This document shows positions 1-11,095 of a stretch of DNA of 64,000 nt, piece by piece. Each line of letters opens with the position of its first letter. Position 1 is the first letter of the stretch. Source of the stretch: Lonicera japonica (lineage: Eukaryota; Streptophyta; Magnoliopsida; Dipsacales; Caprifoliaceae); assembly GCA_021464415.1 (NCBI GenBank), contig CM038470.1, positions 35,210,099-35,274,098 on the forward strand. The letters are read 5' to 3'. The notes under the pieces were generated by a model. It did not search any database, had not been told where the DNA came from, and was given only the letters and a program-made list of their open reading frames with translations. The position numbers and the translations under genes are program-made.

Positions 1-96
1 TGTTCACAAAAGACGAATTTTTGAAAACTATGAGAAAATGTATGCTAAAGAGAGAAAATGCGAATTGAAAAAAGATGAGAGATTGTTAATAGTGCC

Positions 97-183
97 CTAT
101 ATATAGAAAAAGGGAGAGTGCCGTAGCCCCCACTGTCGTGCGGCAATGCCTATACCGTGCGGCATTGCCAATGCCGCACGGCA
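97..183 (-). promoter_or_regulatory. Window-edge promoter: TATA box with three GC-rich palindromic sites
   Basis: Reading the minus strand, a TATA box (CTATATATAG, 97-106) lies just downstream of three 12-bp sites of the type TGCCGCACGGCA at 134-145, 153-164 and 172-183, spaced 19 bp apart. The cluster is strikingly GC-rich against its AT-rich surroundings. The layout matches LTR promoters elsewhere in this window, so this is probably part of an LTR on the minus strand. The LTR ends could not be placed because the window starts here. Confidence 0.5.
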
Positions 184-959
184 AGAGGTCCCTGTAGCTT
201 GTGGCACCCCTCCTTGATTTGACCAATTTTGCAAAAAAAAGGAAAGAAGAAGAAGAAGGGATGACAGACTTTGAATCAAAATTCTTGAAATAAAAATACC
301 AAGACTTACGCACATGCAAGAGGCGGTATATCGAAACCCAAAGTCTGATGATTGGAAGTTTGTGGAGGAGCCGAAATGCAAAAAGATTAATTAGTTTTCC
401 TAAAAAGCTCAAATATGACAAAGAAAGGGGAAGGTGTAAAAAAGAAACTAGGTACGAGAAAAACTTGAAAAAGTAAAAAAGGGGAAAACCTCGTTGGTCT
501 AAGTGAGAGAAGTGTGAAAAAACATAAATAAAGAAAAATCAACAGGGAGAGCCACAATAAGAATGACAGTTGTACCAAAAAGGTAGAGGGTTACGTCTTA
601 GGTGGGTAAGGCTCCTATTTGAAAGAAAAGAAAAAAAAAGAACAGGAAAAGAAAACAAAATCTGAAAGCCAAAACAATGGGCATGATTTTCTCAAAAAAA
701 TAATAAAACGAGGGAGTAATAAGGGTAGCGAAAAACAGAAAACGATACAGGACCAACATCTTCCCAAGAAAAAAGGTCAGAGGGTAGCTAAAATGGAAAA
801 TGAGATTTCTCGTAAGAATGACCATCCATATGGCTAAAAGAAGAAGGCCGAGGATAGAAGAAATACCAAATCTAAGAAATCTGTACACAACGGTCCAAAA
901 ATATTTTACGAAAGATTGATTCAGAGTCTTTTTTAAGGTAGAAGTCAAAACTGAGAGTG
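184..959. other. No recognisable gene; probable retrotransposon-derived sequence
   Basis: This stretch holds purine-rich sequence and several chance open frames. A lysine/glutamate-rich plus-strand frame at 619-837 comes from GA-rich low-complexity DNA, and nothing in it resembles a known domain. It probably belongs to the element whose promoter lies at 97-183, but no boundary, primer-binding site or polypurine tract could be fixed. Confidence 0.4.
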
Positions 960-1594
960 ATATGTGTTGACCTAAAGGTCTTAATCTTATTTTGATAATA
1001 ACAATAAATCAATCATGTGTAATTTAACATATTTCTTGATATAAGTTTATAGTTCATTTACTTGAAAAATCAAGAAAAAGAATGCCACATGACAAGGATC
1101 ATTTAATCCATATCCTATCAAGTCAACATTGCATTGGACAAGTCAAGGAGATTAAATCTCATCACAATGCTATTCATGAAAATCAAGATCAAGGATCATA
1201 TGCAAAAGCTTCATGGTAAGAAATGCAAGTGAAGATCAATTTGAAGAAACAAATCGAAGCATTCAAAGACTCGACTATTCGGTAATTGAGTGAGTGCTTA
1301 GGATTAATGTAGATTTTCTTAATTTATTATTTATATAGCTCAAAAATAATCATGCATCTTTGTTAAATTGATTGAAAACAAGCTTGAATTGAATTTCCTT
1401 TGAAAGCATCATTCTTACAAAAACCGGTTTTCAAATAAATTTATAGTAAATTCAAATGATCATAGTTTGAGTTTTTCTGAAAATATGTGTCTTAGGAACT
1501 TATTTTTGAAGTCCTTAAAGCATCAAAATTGATTTTGGAGCTAAAATGCAAAAATCCAAAAATTGGGATTTTGGCCTAATGGACAGAGCCCATC

Positions 1595-1771
1595 AGTCGA
1601 CTAAGCAGCTTTTCTCAATCGACTAAGGGTCCATCAGTCGACTAATGAGCTTTGCTCAATCGACTGATGCCTTAGAATATAGTCGTTGAATTTTTTATTT
1701 TTTACCATTTTTGGTACCAAACTGCTACCAAACCTAAAAAACGGCCATATCACTTTTGGGACTATATATAG
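1595..1771 (+). promoter_or_regulatory. SIRE LTR promoter: four AGTCGACT-type sites upstream of a TATA box
   Basis: AGTCGACT is present at 1595-1602 and 1635-1642, and the one-base variant AATCGACT at 1617-1624 and 1658-1665. Start-to-start spacings are 22, 18 and 23 bp. The TATA box CTATATATAG lies at 1762-1771, about 100 bp downstream. The same four-site layout (24, 17, 24 bp) appears in copy 3 at 49005-49081 with longer palindromes. The sites look like targets of a dimeric DNA-binding protein in the U3 promoter; this role is inferred. Confidence 0.7.
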
Positions 1772-1997
1772 ACTATCTAAAACACATTTTGACTAGCTTG
1801 AACATATATACAAACTCATATTTCATCTATCTTCATCATTCAAAGATTCAAGCTTTAGTATTGATCATAATCATTCATCTTTGAGCTATATTTAATTGAT
1901 CAATCTTGATAACTTTAGTGTGAGCTTCAATTGTATCTATCAAACACTTGAGAGTTGTTATTCATTGGTGTGAATCACCAAACAATCTATATTCAAT

Positions 1998-2147
1998 TAT
2001 GAGAGGTAAATCTCATAGGATAACAAGAAGGTAAATTCTTGTTTAGTATTTGTGAGAGGTAAATCTCATAGAGTAGCAAGAGAGCACATCATGTGAGAAG
2101 TGTAGTGGGTATAGCTACATTGTGAGTGTTGCGTGTATAACAACACT
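1998..2147 (+). repeat. Series of small hairpins, three with the same GGTAAA loop
   Basis: Downstream of the TATA box, in the transcribed part of the LTR, five short inverted repeats follow one another: 1998-2017, 2022-2043 and 2051-2070, each with hexaloop GGTAAA, then 2101-2119 and 2125-2147 with longer loops. Stems are 5-8 bp and differ in sequence while the loop stays constant in the first three. Copy 3 keeps a matching series at 49412-49532, partly through G-U pairs. An RNA role such as packaging or dimerisation is possible but unproven. Confidence 0.6.
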
Positions 2148-2485
2148 TGTATTGAGGTTTGATTTTCACCCGAAAGAAAATAGGTTTTAGTGAAAATTCT
2201 CGGGGGACTATTCGAGCACGGATGTATGGTTTGGGAAACCGAACTGCGTGAACAAAACGTCTTGGGCTTCAATCAGTTTAATCTTTCTAACTCAAGCTAT
2301 TTATTTTATTACTATATTATTGCTTGTGATTGAGATTGCTTGGTTGAATTACTATTTCCTTGATACACTTGCTTAGTTAAATTGTTTTTTTTAAACATTT
2401 TTAGAAAACTTTCAAATTCTGCATTAAGTTACATAAACCTTATTCACCCCCCCCCCTCTAGGGTTGATTTCTGACCAACAATATG

Positions 2486-3112
2486 ATTTTTCAAGAAAAT
2501 AAAATCTCCTCAAATCACAAGTGATTCTCTCTAGAATATTCTTTCTCTCTCCAAGAAGTAACAATAATAAAATTTTGGGACAATACCCAACTGACGGAGT
2601 TCAAAAGTAACTCCATATTGTGACAACAATATGAAGTTCTATCACGAGAACCTCTTGGCAATCTTAACTTCACATTTCCTTTGGCTGTGCCAGCAAGTAC
2701 GGAGTTCTATCACCAGAACCTCTTGTGTGCTCTTGGCAGTCACTCACATGTCATACCTTCCGAGGGTGGCTAGGAATGCTATTTCTTGGAAATCGTCATA
2801 AGGGAATATCTCCCAATGTTTAACCATTAGGCTATGTCAACAAGATGAACTCTTATCGCGAAGACCACTCACTCTTGGTAGTCTTTAACACAACCCTTCA
2901 GGTTGTGTCAGCAAGTATAAAGTTCTATCACGAGAACCTCTCGCTCTTGGCAATCACTAACATATCATACCTTTCATTCCCTTGTAGATGTGTCTCACGG
3001 GAATTACAAGTTTGCCCAGATTGTGTCAGCAAGATGAAAGGTATGACCAGGACCACTCACTCTCGGCAATCTTAACTCAACCTTTTTAGGTTATGTCAGC
3101 AAGTACGAAGTT
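2486..3112 (+). mobile_element. Retrotransposon internal sequence with degenerate tandem repeats, part 1
   Basis: Contains diverged copies of a block reading TTCTATCACGAGAACCTCT followed by CTCTTGGCAATC and GTGTCAGCAAG, near 2640, 2705, 2860, 2925 and 3045. The same block resumes at 5001 and 5130, so this sequence was once continuous with 5001-5621 and was split by the 3113-5000 insertion. It runs up to a polypurine tract and LTR at 5610-5622. Tandem repeats near the 3' LTR are known for Tat-lineage Gypsy elements, so this is probably the 3' untranslated region of one. No protein domain remains. Confidence 0.5.
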
Positions 3113-5000
3113 ATTATTAGGTTTATATTTTTAGTTGGCTTGATTCCGACGCCAAAATTATTTTTTCGTTGTAATTTGTTAAGTCGAATTGAATATTTGA
3201 AGATGCGAAAATTAATAGAAGCTCGCCAAACTTAGTAAACTAGGAATGTTTTGAAGGGGGAGAGATATATAATTTTTTTGCTTATTTGATTATTGTATCT
3301 CTTTACGCTTGTGCTTCACTAGGTGTTTATTGAGTTTTGGTATTTCAGGATTAACATGTAGATTTTCTAGCTCGCTATTTTGCCTTGTGAAGTGTCGCAG
3401 TCGACATCAAGACTTAGAGTTAGGCATGTCTTTGAGTCTTGTTGTTCTATGGACTAATTCGACTTAGAGTATGTAATTGAGATGTTATAGATATCGCGTC
3501 GAAAGCGTCTATATTAGTTGTATGTATGTTGTCATCAAAATAGCCAAAGGGGGAGATTGTTATGTTTATATTTTTAGTTGGCTTAATTTCGATGCCAAAA
3601 TTATTTTTTCGTTGTAATTTGTTTAGTCAAATTGAAGATTTGAAGATGCGACAATTAACGGAAGCTCGCCTAACTTACCGGATGCACCGTACATAATTCA
3701 ATACCTAAGGTAAGTTGGTTATATGGTTTGATTCAAAATATAGGTAGTGGTTGAGTTTAAAATTTGAAATTAAAAAGTTTTTTGAGTCAAATCTATTTTG
3801 AAGTATTTTTACCAAGTTTTGCCGAAATTCGAAAAGCTCCGTCAACACAAATTAATGAGGAAACTTATTTTTTCATGTCTAACATATTTCATAAAGTTAG
3901 CTCTAAAATTTGGGTCGAATCGAAATCCAAACGAATTTAATACGGTAAAATAAAGTAAAAAGAAAAATAAATAATAAAAAAGATTTAATTAAATAAAGAA
4001 TTTTTTTGAAAAGTCAAAGATTCTTATTTGTTAAAACAAACCCACATGGCTTTACCATTCAAATGTAAAGGAAAGTTTGAAAAGTCATAATGGGCCAAAC
4101 CCATTGTTTTCATGCCACGTGTGAAAGCAAAGAAAAAGGAAGTACGCAGCCTTTTTTATTTTGTATCGATCCGGCAAGGATTTTTGCGAGCAATTGCTTT
4201 TCTTTTTTGGATCGATCCGGCACATAATTCTTGGGCACGAAATTTTATCGCAATTTTTCTTTTAATATTTTAACTTATTCTAAAAAAGATTTTAACTCTA
4301 TATTTTTCTTATAAATATAACCATTGTTTAAGGTCAAAAATATATGTTTTTAGAGAGTTTTTTGAAACAAAAAATATCCAAACGCTAGAATCAATTTTTG
4401 AGAGTTTTGAAACATCGCCTAGGTTTTGTTTACATGTCATAGGAGATCCTATTGTTCTTCAATTTTAAGAACTAGGGTTCTAAACGTACATGGTCCTGTG
4501 GGAGTGTCTTCGGTTGCGATTATGGATAGGGTGAGTGAAGTGGCTAACGCGCGATAATGAAGATCACAGACGGGGGTAAAGGATTGTGATCAAGTGCGTA
4601 GAAGGAGGCGATGGGTAAACTGAAAAAGCTAGAGGCGCTACGCTAAGCCAGCTGTGGTTGGATTCTTCGTTTAAAGGATTGACGGGACATTTGCGTAAAT
4701 TGTGGGAAAGCAATTTTTGTAAGTCATCGAGTCTATAATTCCGTTTTGATCATAAAGAAGTATTGTCGTTTAGTTCCGATGATTAGTCCTACGCAAGTGT
4801 GGATACCTCGTAAATTTCTTGTATTGTGTGATTGCTTTTTGTGTGATTATTTGACATAATTGCTAGAAAACACAACACATGTTTCGACAGTAAATTTGAG
4901 TAGACCTAGGTTTTTAATTACGCTTATCAAATCTTAAATTGTTCTTGATAAAAAACCTTAAAATCAACCTAGGCAATACGATCCCTAATTTTTCTTTTTT
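3113..5000 (+). mobile_element. Small Copia-like LTR element without coding capacity; approximate limits
   Basis: A sequence starting near TTATATTTTTAGTTGGCTT occurs at about 3118-3235 and again at 3558-3680, as expected for the starts of two LTRs. A polypurine tract CAAAGGGGGAGA (3545-3556) sits directly before the second copy, which starts TGTTATGTTTATA at 3558. The interior is only about 300-400 bp and encodes nothing recognisable, so the element is non-autonomous or heavily deleted. It interrupts the repeat blocks at 2486-3112 and 5001-5621. The exact ends and target duplication are uncertain; AGTT occurs at both junctions. Confidence 0.5.
4163..4320 (+). promoter_or_regulatory. LTR promoter with two ATCGATCC palindromes and TATA box
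   Basis: Within the 3558-5000 LTR, GTATCGATCC (4163-4172) and the perfect palindrome GGATCGATCC (4209-4218) are each followed by GGCA, and lie 46 bp apart, about twice 23 bp. A TATA-like TTATAAATATAA is at 4309-4320, roughly 90 bp downstream. This is the same arrangement as in the SIRE, Tekay and Tat LTRs but with a different palindrome. Confidence 0.5.
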
Positions 5001-5621
5001 CAGTTCTATCACGAGAACCTCTCGCTCTTGGCAGTCGCTAAATCCATGCTTTTTAAGGGTGACAAAGGTGTCATTTATAGGAAAACCATCATAAAGAAAC
5101 ATCTTTTGATGGAAAGCCCGGTTATGTCAGCAAGATGACGACTTATCACGAGGACCAATCACTCTTGGTAACCACTAACTATCACATTCCCCAAAGGACT
5201 GGAATTATCACTTTGAACAAAGTTAAGAGGGTACAGTGCCCGAGATAATCATCGATTACTTTCAAAAAATGAATTAAATCCATTCTAGTGTGCACGGAAA
5301 ATATGAAAGTATGGGTTAGTTGAGAACCCTGTTAAGGAAAATATGCCTAGGGTAAAAAGGCGCCGCTGAGGGTAGAAAGAAGCTCCACTAAAGGAAATAT
5401 TACCTAAAAATAGGAAAGTATTCAATATCCAAAAGAGAGTTAGGAGTGAGTCAAACACAGCGCATGACACGAGAAAGAGTCTGTCGGATCAGAAATCCTC
5501 TTATTTTCTCTCAAAAACTTTAAAATGTGTTCTCTTAATTAATAGAGCGCTTGTCACAAATTAGGATCCCTTTTTATCATCTCATAATTCTTGTAAACAA
5601 GAATTCTAGAACGAGAGGGTC
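5001..5621 (+). mobile_element. Retrotransposon internal sequence with degenerate tandem repeats, part 2, ending in a polypurine tract
   Basis: Continues the repeat blocks of 2486-3112 after the insertion at 3113-5000. It ends in ACGAGAGGGTC immediately before an LTR starting TGTAGACACC at 5622. The same PPT/LTR junction occurs in the opposite direction at 53696-53706 (TGTCTACA then GACCCTCTCG), which identifies the CGAGAGGGTC polypurine tract of a Tat-type family. No coding sequence is recognisable. Confidence 0.55.
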
Positions 5622-6139
5622 TGTAGACACCCTAATTTGTGACCACACTTAAAATTCATACTACATTTTTCACACACATGCATTCATGGCACAAAATTGA
5701 GTTTTGGGCATTTTTCATATTTTCTAGGGGCAATGCTGCACCCCCCCAATGCCGCATGCCCTTTGCGGCACTTTCAGTGTTGCGCGGTAATGGTGCTGCA
5801 GCCCACTTCCGCACCCCTCTGCCACACCGCAGTGCCGCAAGCCCCTATGTGTTTAGTTCCTGAGGGATTTTTCTTTATAAATAGGACCCTTTGGATGTCA
5901 TTTGGGAATATGCAATTTTGGGGCAAGTTTTGAGAGAGAAACTTCTCTATAGGCAATTTTAAGAGTTTTTTAGAAAGAAAGTTCTAGAGAGAGTTTTTTA
6001 GAGAGAGAAAGCTCTAGAGAAAGAATCAAATAAGAAGGAAAAAGCTAGCATCAAGTAATCTCTGGTTTCTCATGTATAAAAGATAGTTCATTTTCGGATT
6101 ATCTTTTATACAATCTTTTGTTTGTTTTCTTGTAAAACA
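5622..6139 (+). mobile_element. Tat-type Gypsy LTR flanked by polypurine tract and primer-binding site
   Basis: The LTR starts TGTAGACACCC, as do the Tat-type LTRs ending at 48028 and 53696, and ends TGTAAAACA at about 6139. On the left is a polypurine tract (5611-5621). On the right, after AAC, is TGGCGACTCT (6143-6152), which matches the start of the tRNA-derived primer-binding site usual for Tat/Ogre-type elements. It is only 518 bp, against about 1.5 kb for the other copies, so it is a short or deleted variant. TATA box at 5876-5884. An LTR with PPT on one side and PBS on the other is the junction of a tandem element pair or of an integrated circular copy. Confidence 0.6.
5734..5884 (+). 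promoter_or_regulatory. GC-rich TGCCGCA half-site cluster upstream of a TATA box
   Basis: Between 5734 and 5844 lie TGCTGCA (5734), TGCCGCA (5750), TGCGGCA (5764), TGTTGCGCGGTA (5778-5789), TGCCACACCGCA (5820-5831) and TGCCGCA (5833). TATAAATAG follows at 5876-5884. The sites are more decayed and less regularly spaced than in the other LTRs, but half-sites in both directions are clear. They resemble the window-edge cluster at 134-183. Confidence 0.45.
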
Positions 6140-6397
6140 AACTGGCGACTCTTAAAACATGTTTTCCCTGAAATACAATTTTCAACATAATAAAAGGAGA
6201 ATCACTCAGGGTCGAAAGAAAGGTTTCGAATTCTCACAGAGACCATATATCATAGTTGGTCATGTTTAGGGTAATATCAGCATTGAATGAAGATCCTTTT
6301 GTGTGACCGATGGTCGGAGTTAATAGGTTCTTCTCTGATGATTAGATGGCGTTTGTGGGTTCGGCTGCCATAGCGAGAATTTTTTCACTAAGGCATG
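6140..6397 (+). mobile_element. Tat-type element leader after the primer-binding site, left part
   Basis: Starts with the primer-binding site at 6143-6152. It continues as non-coding leader sequence until the SIRE-type LTR inserted at 6398, and resumes after 7873. No gag frame could be recognised. Confidence 0.4.
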
Positions 6398-7873
6398 TGT
6401 TGACCTAGAAGGTTTTAATCTTATTTTGATAATAATAATAACTTAGTAATGTGTAATTTAACATGTTTCTTGAATTAAGTTTATAGTACATTATCTTTTG
6501 AATTCAAGAAAAGCATGGTTTTAGAAAAGGAAGTAATGCCACATTTCTATCTGATCAAGTTAACAATGCATTGGACAAGATAAGGAAGATCAATCTCATC
6601 ACACATGCTATCAATGTAATTCATGAAGATCAAAGATTAACGGAATAGATGAAAACTTCAAGACAAATAATGCAAGTGGATATTAAATTGAAGAAACAAA
6701 TCAAAGCATTCAAAAACTCGTTAATTCGATAATTGAGTGTGTGCTTAAGATTTATGTAAAGTTTCTTGATTGATCAATACCTATAGCTCAAACATGTTCA
6801 TGTATCCTTTAAATATTGATTCAAACAAGCTTGCACTTGAATTTTTTTGAAAACACATCTTCTTACAAACCGGTTTTCAAAATAAATTCATATTAAATTC
6901 AAACGAAAGTTTTGAGCTCTCATGAAAATAAGTGTCATAAAAATATGGTATTAACATATCTCAAGCATTATAATTGAATTTGGAGCAAAATTGCAAAAGT
7001 ACAAAAAATGGGATTTTGGCTTGATGGACAGAACGCATCAGTTGATTGATGGACTTTGCTCAGTCGACTGATGCCTCAAAATATAGTCGTTGAATTTATG
7101 ATTTTTTACCCTTTTTGGTACAAAGCCTTTACCAAACTTCTCAAACGACTATATACTCTTTGGGATTATGTATTGGACATCTAAGAGACGTTTTAACAAG
7201 CTTGATTCATGATACAAACTCATTTTTTATTTATTCACAATATTCAAGAATTCAAGCCTTTATATTGATCAAATCATTCATCTTTGAGCTAAAATTATTG
7301 ATCAATCTTGATAACTCTAGTATGAGTTTCATTTTTATCTAGTAAACACTTGAGAGCTGTTGTTCATTGGTGTGCATCACCAAACAAACTTTATTCATCA
7401 AATTGTGAGAGTTTTATCTCATAGAATAGTAAGAAAAATGTTTTTGTGTTGAGTGTCGTGAGAAGAATCACACTTGTAAAGTGTTGTGAGAAGAATAACA
7501 ATTGTAGAGTGCATGTAGTGAGAAAAAAAATTACACATATATTGAGGTTTGATTTTCACCTGTAAGAAAATTGGTTTAGTGGAACTTCTCGGGTGAACTA
7601 CTCGGGCGCAGATGTATAGTCTAAACAACTGAACTGCGTGAATAAAACGTCGTTGGCTCATTCAGTTTAATCTTTCTAAACTCAAGCTTTTTATTTATTT
7701 GCATTTATATTTATTGTTTGTTCTTTATATTGATTGATTGATTTGCCTATTTTTTTGATATATTTATTTAGCTAAGTTCTATTGTTTAAATTTTTTTTGA
7801 AAACTCTTTTGATTCCGCATTAAGTTTCAAAAATCCTATTCACCCCCTTCTAGGGTTGTTTTTCTGACCAATA
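6398..7873 (+). mobile_element. SIRE-type Copia solo LTR, copy 2, decayed
   Basis: A 1476-bp LTR starting TGTTGACCT, homologous to 965-2480. The 3' end reads GACCAATA instead of GACCAACA. The flanks are GCATG (6393-6397) and ACATG (7874-7878), an imperfect 5-bp target duplication with one G-to-A difference. Only two palindromic sites can be seen: AGTTGATT at 7040-7047 and AGTCGACT at 7062-7069, again 22 bp apart. The TATA equivalent near 7166 is degraded. The hairpin region survives in part, with TGAGA/TCTCA at 7406-7421 and AGTGT/ACACT at 7452-7474. This looks like the oldest of the three SIRE-type solo LTRs. Confidence 0.78.
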
Positions 7874-8527
7874 ACATGGTTTCGAGATAGCGGGCTAGGG
7901 TTTCAAGGTGGAACCCTAGGATTTCATGATGGACGACTATAGTTTCGTGTGCCATTGATACAAAGTTAAGAAATCAAGTGTATGGGAAATTAATCATATG
8001 ATTATATTATTCTCTTTTTGAGGTATATATAATATTTACAAACCCTAAAGACAATTAAAGGTACTGTACTCCTGTGATAACCAGGATTATGAGAATGAGC
8101 TGATTATCCTTATCTAGGAAATGATTACAAAATATCTCTACTAATAAATATATAATATTCTTAATAAGAGTAATTATTATTGCACTAAAAATAGCATAAC
8201 AATGGAAAATAAAAATAAGGTATCTTAGGTTCTATTTAATAACAAGATGTAAAATGATGGCAAAAAAATGATTTATGCAAGAAGTTAGAAAATAAATTGA
8301 GACGCTATTCCATATCACGCATGTGTTTATGACTAAATATCCTCTATCCTTTTTTCTTCTTCTTTTTTTTGAAAAAAATTCTTCTTAACTATTGAAAGAA
8401 AATTTTGTTCATGGAAAAAATGAAAAGGTAAGAGAACATCTTACCCCATAAGAAAGTTATTTTTCAACTTCTCATATAAGTCAATTATTTTTTGTTATAA
8501 TTTTTCACATTGTTATCAAATGGAGTC
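7874..8527. other. Target-site flank and AT-rich sequence without a gene
   Basis: The first part, to roughly 7960, contains CTAGGGTTTCAAGG-like sequence that probably continues the Tat-type leader interrupted at 6397. The rest is AT-rich intergenic sequence in which I see no feature. Confidence 0.4.
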
Positions 8528-8530
8528 TTA

Positions 8531-8910
8531 GGGCCTGTTTGGTATGCGTTTATTTTTATTTTTTTTCCAAATTTTAAAAACTCAACTCAAAATCAACTTT
8601 ACTTTCACACTTTCCAAAATTTCTTTTACTTTACTTTCTTTCTCTAAAAAAACTTTTAAAACAACATAACTTTAAATTCAAAAATCAAACTTAAATAAAA
8701 AATATATATTTAAAACATACTCGTCGAGATCTATAAAATAAGATCTATTGTAACTATTTTTTGAAATTTTTTATGAGATTTTTTAGTTGGTTGAAAAAAA
8801 CTCAAACAAAAACCAAATTCACTTTTCAACATACTTTCGAATTCTACCAAATACTATATTTTAAAAATTCAACTTAAAAACTCAACTAAAAACATCCACC
8901 AAACATCACC
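8531..8910. mobile_element. Tourist-like MITE (PIF/Harbinger type), target duplication TTA
   Basis: 380 bp, starting GGGCCTGTTTGGT and ending CACCAAACATCACC, so the termini form an imperfect inverted repeat centred on CTGTTTGGT/ACCAAACAT. It is flanked by TTA on both sides (8528-8530 and 8911-8913), the 3-bp duplication usual for PIF/Harbinger elements. AT-rich interior, no coding sequence. Confidence 0.7.
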
Positions 8911-9341
8911 TTAGTCATTAGAATTTTTTTTGAGAGAAAACGTTGAGATGCCATAATCCTAGGCAAACGAACATAAAAGTTGACATATCATATATGACTA
9001 TCATGTATTGGGTAAAAAAATTATATCACAATTCATTATAACTAATGAGTAATTGACATATTAATATGCTATTTTATTATATAAAATATTTATATCTATG
9101 TAAAAATGCTCCGTTAATATATGTTTTAGAATATTATAGTATTAATCAATTACTATTATTAGGAGAAAGGATCTATGGGCACTATGAATGGAAATGGTCT
9201 TTAGTTTGCTAAAGCAACTTTTGAAAAAAAGGTGTTTTTGATGTTGATGGTAGTGATTAAACTATAGACAAGATTGAAAATCGAACTTTATTTGTATTAG
9301 AATTAATCATTTTGGTGGAAGATTGCATTAAGAAAATTCTA

Positions 9342-9623
9342 GGCTTTCCGTCTCCGTTTGATTGTAAGATGAAAAAAAAAATTGAGTTAGTTTTGATAAA
9401 AAGATGAAAAATAAATTAAGTGATAGGGGTTATCCTCTTTATTTTTAAGTTTTTCTAGGAAGAAATTTTCTTTACTTGATGGTGAGGAAAATTTTTTTAC
9501 AAAAAATATAGAAGGATAGAAGATATCTACTCATAAAATGAGTAATATTTCTCCTCTTATTTTTTATCTTTTCATACAAATTAACTAATTTTTTTTTTTT
9601 AGTCTTTGCAATCAAACGTAGCC
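9342..9623. mobile_element. Candidate MITE with GGCT...CGTTTGATTG termini
   Basis: The left end GGCTTTCCGTCTCCGTTTGATT and the right end AATCAAACGTAGCC form an imperfect inverted repeat, with a purine/pyrimidine-rich interior and no coding sequence. A clear target duplication was not seen, so the family is unassigned. Confidence 0.45.
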
Positions 9624-9627
9624 TCAA

Positions 9628-10851
9628 TTGCTTTGAAGTGGAGGTGACTCAAATCAATCCAAAAATCAACAATATTGCCTTTTTTGAAGGACCCATTACC
9701 CTCAAAGTTAATGGTGATAATATTTAATTTTAATTTTTACTTTTTAACTATTTTGGTATTATTCAAATCTGAATATTTGATTATTTTTATTCAGTTAAGA
9801 CTAGGATCTATATAGTGATACGATTTTTGTTAACAATAAAAAAATAGTATTTAACCCATTGAGTGGGTGGGCCAATCTTTCGTGTTATTATTATTTCACT
9901 ATTATCTAAAGATGTGTCAAGTATGTCAAATATAAAAATATGTTAAATTAGTTGGTAAACTCATCTAAAGACGTCTGTATATTTTGAAGAGATTTAGTTG
10001 CCATACTTGATATTGATATCTCTGGCCAAAATTTTAAAGAACATAAATTTAAATTAAAAAATATTTTTGTACTAACATTTTGAATAATTTATTTAAATTT
10101 TTCAAACAATACTATACGAATTAGAATTGAATTATTTTAAATGCACAAATTTACCATTGACTAATTGAGAGTAAACTAATTTTATAATTAGACAATTTAC
10201 GCATCTAAGTGGATCCTTAGTTTATCCACAACATGTATGACAAATTGTTAGATGGAAATAGTTTTCTCTTATCTTATCTAGGATAAAGAGTATAAACGCA
10301 TTTTTTTTATTGAATAGATAACAAAATTTGGATGAAATGGGCAAAATAGAATAATTTAAATAATTTATTGGGTTAGATATAATTAACTTTAAGAGAATAG
10401 TGAAAAAAAATGTGAAAGCAAAACGTTAAGTATACAATTGGCATTTTTATGTTCACAAAAAATCTTTGCAATCTGCATGATCCAAGAAAGTCCATAAAGG
10501 ATTTCACGTGGTATATACATTCAATAGGTCATAACTCATGTGAAATTAACTATTTAAAAAATATTTTAAATTTCAATCACACAAATTTATCTCTTATTAT
10601 ATAATTAAAAAAATTATATGTAAGAAAATTAAAATAATTAACAACTAATCCACACATTTTTTTTTTCACATTTATGCAATTATAAAACTTAAATTACCCG
10701 CATTTAAAGATTGTGTTGAATAAAGCTACCGAAACATAAAATATAATAAGTATTTATAACTTTTTATAGAGCAATGCTATATTTACTAAGTATTGTTACG
10801 ATTTATTCTTACAAGTACATGTTATACTTTTATAAAATACATGTAATATAA
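9628..10851. other. AT-rich intergenic sequence, nothing recognised
   Basis: No open frame, repeat or transposon terminus could be supported in this stretch. Confidence 0.5.
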
Positions 10852-11095
10852 CTGTAAGGTCAACAATTTCAAATAATTAAATTGTTATCTACAATAATGA
10901 TGATAATAAATAATGATCAGACACATGCACACAAATGAGAGACATGAGATTTTTTGGTAGGGTGTTTCTCCCGGCCTATAGGTGATAAGTCTGGTGTTTG
11001 TCACTATCGAGATAGTTGTTATAAGATAGATAGATAGTAAGATGGGCCAAATTATTAAAGGTGGACACACACCAGACCTACGGCCTATAGACTAA

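Larger units (their letters stand above)
965..2480 (+). mobile_element. SIRE-type Copia solo LTR, copy 1, with target duplication ATATG
   Basis: A 1516-bp LTR starting TGTTGACCT and ending GACCAACA. It is flanked by identical 5-bp duplications ATATG (960-964 and 2481-2485), which fixes both ends and shows it is a complete insertion reduced to one LTR. The start motif followed by GGTCTTAATCTTATTTTGAT, and the C-rich CACCCCCCCCCCTCTAGGG near the end, match the other SIRE-type LTRs at 6398, 38579 and 48372. No internal coding region remains. The TATA box is at 1762-1771, four palindromic sites lie upstream (1595-1665), and a run of small hairpins lies downstream (1998-2147). Assignment to SIRE/Maximus rests on LTR ends and length, not on protein sequence. 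Confidence 0.88.

Noticed and set aside
619..837. Lysine-rich open frame
   Set aside because: Composed of GAAAAG-type low-complexity sequence with no domain; probably chance within element DNA.
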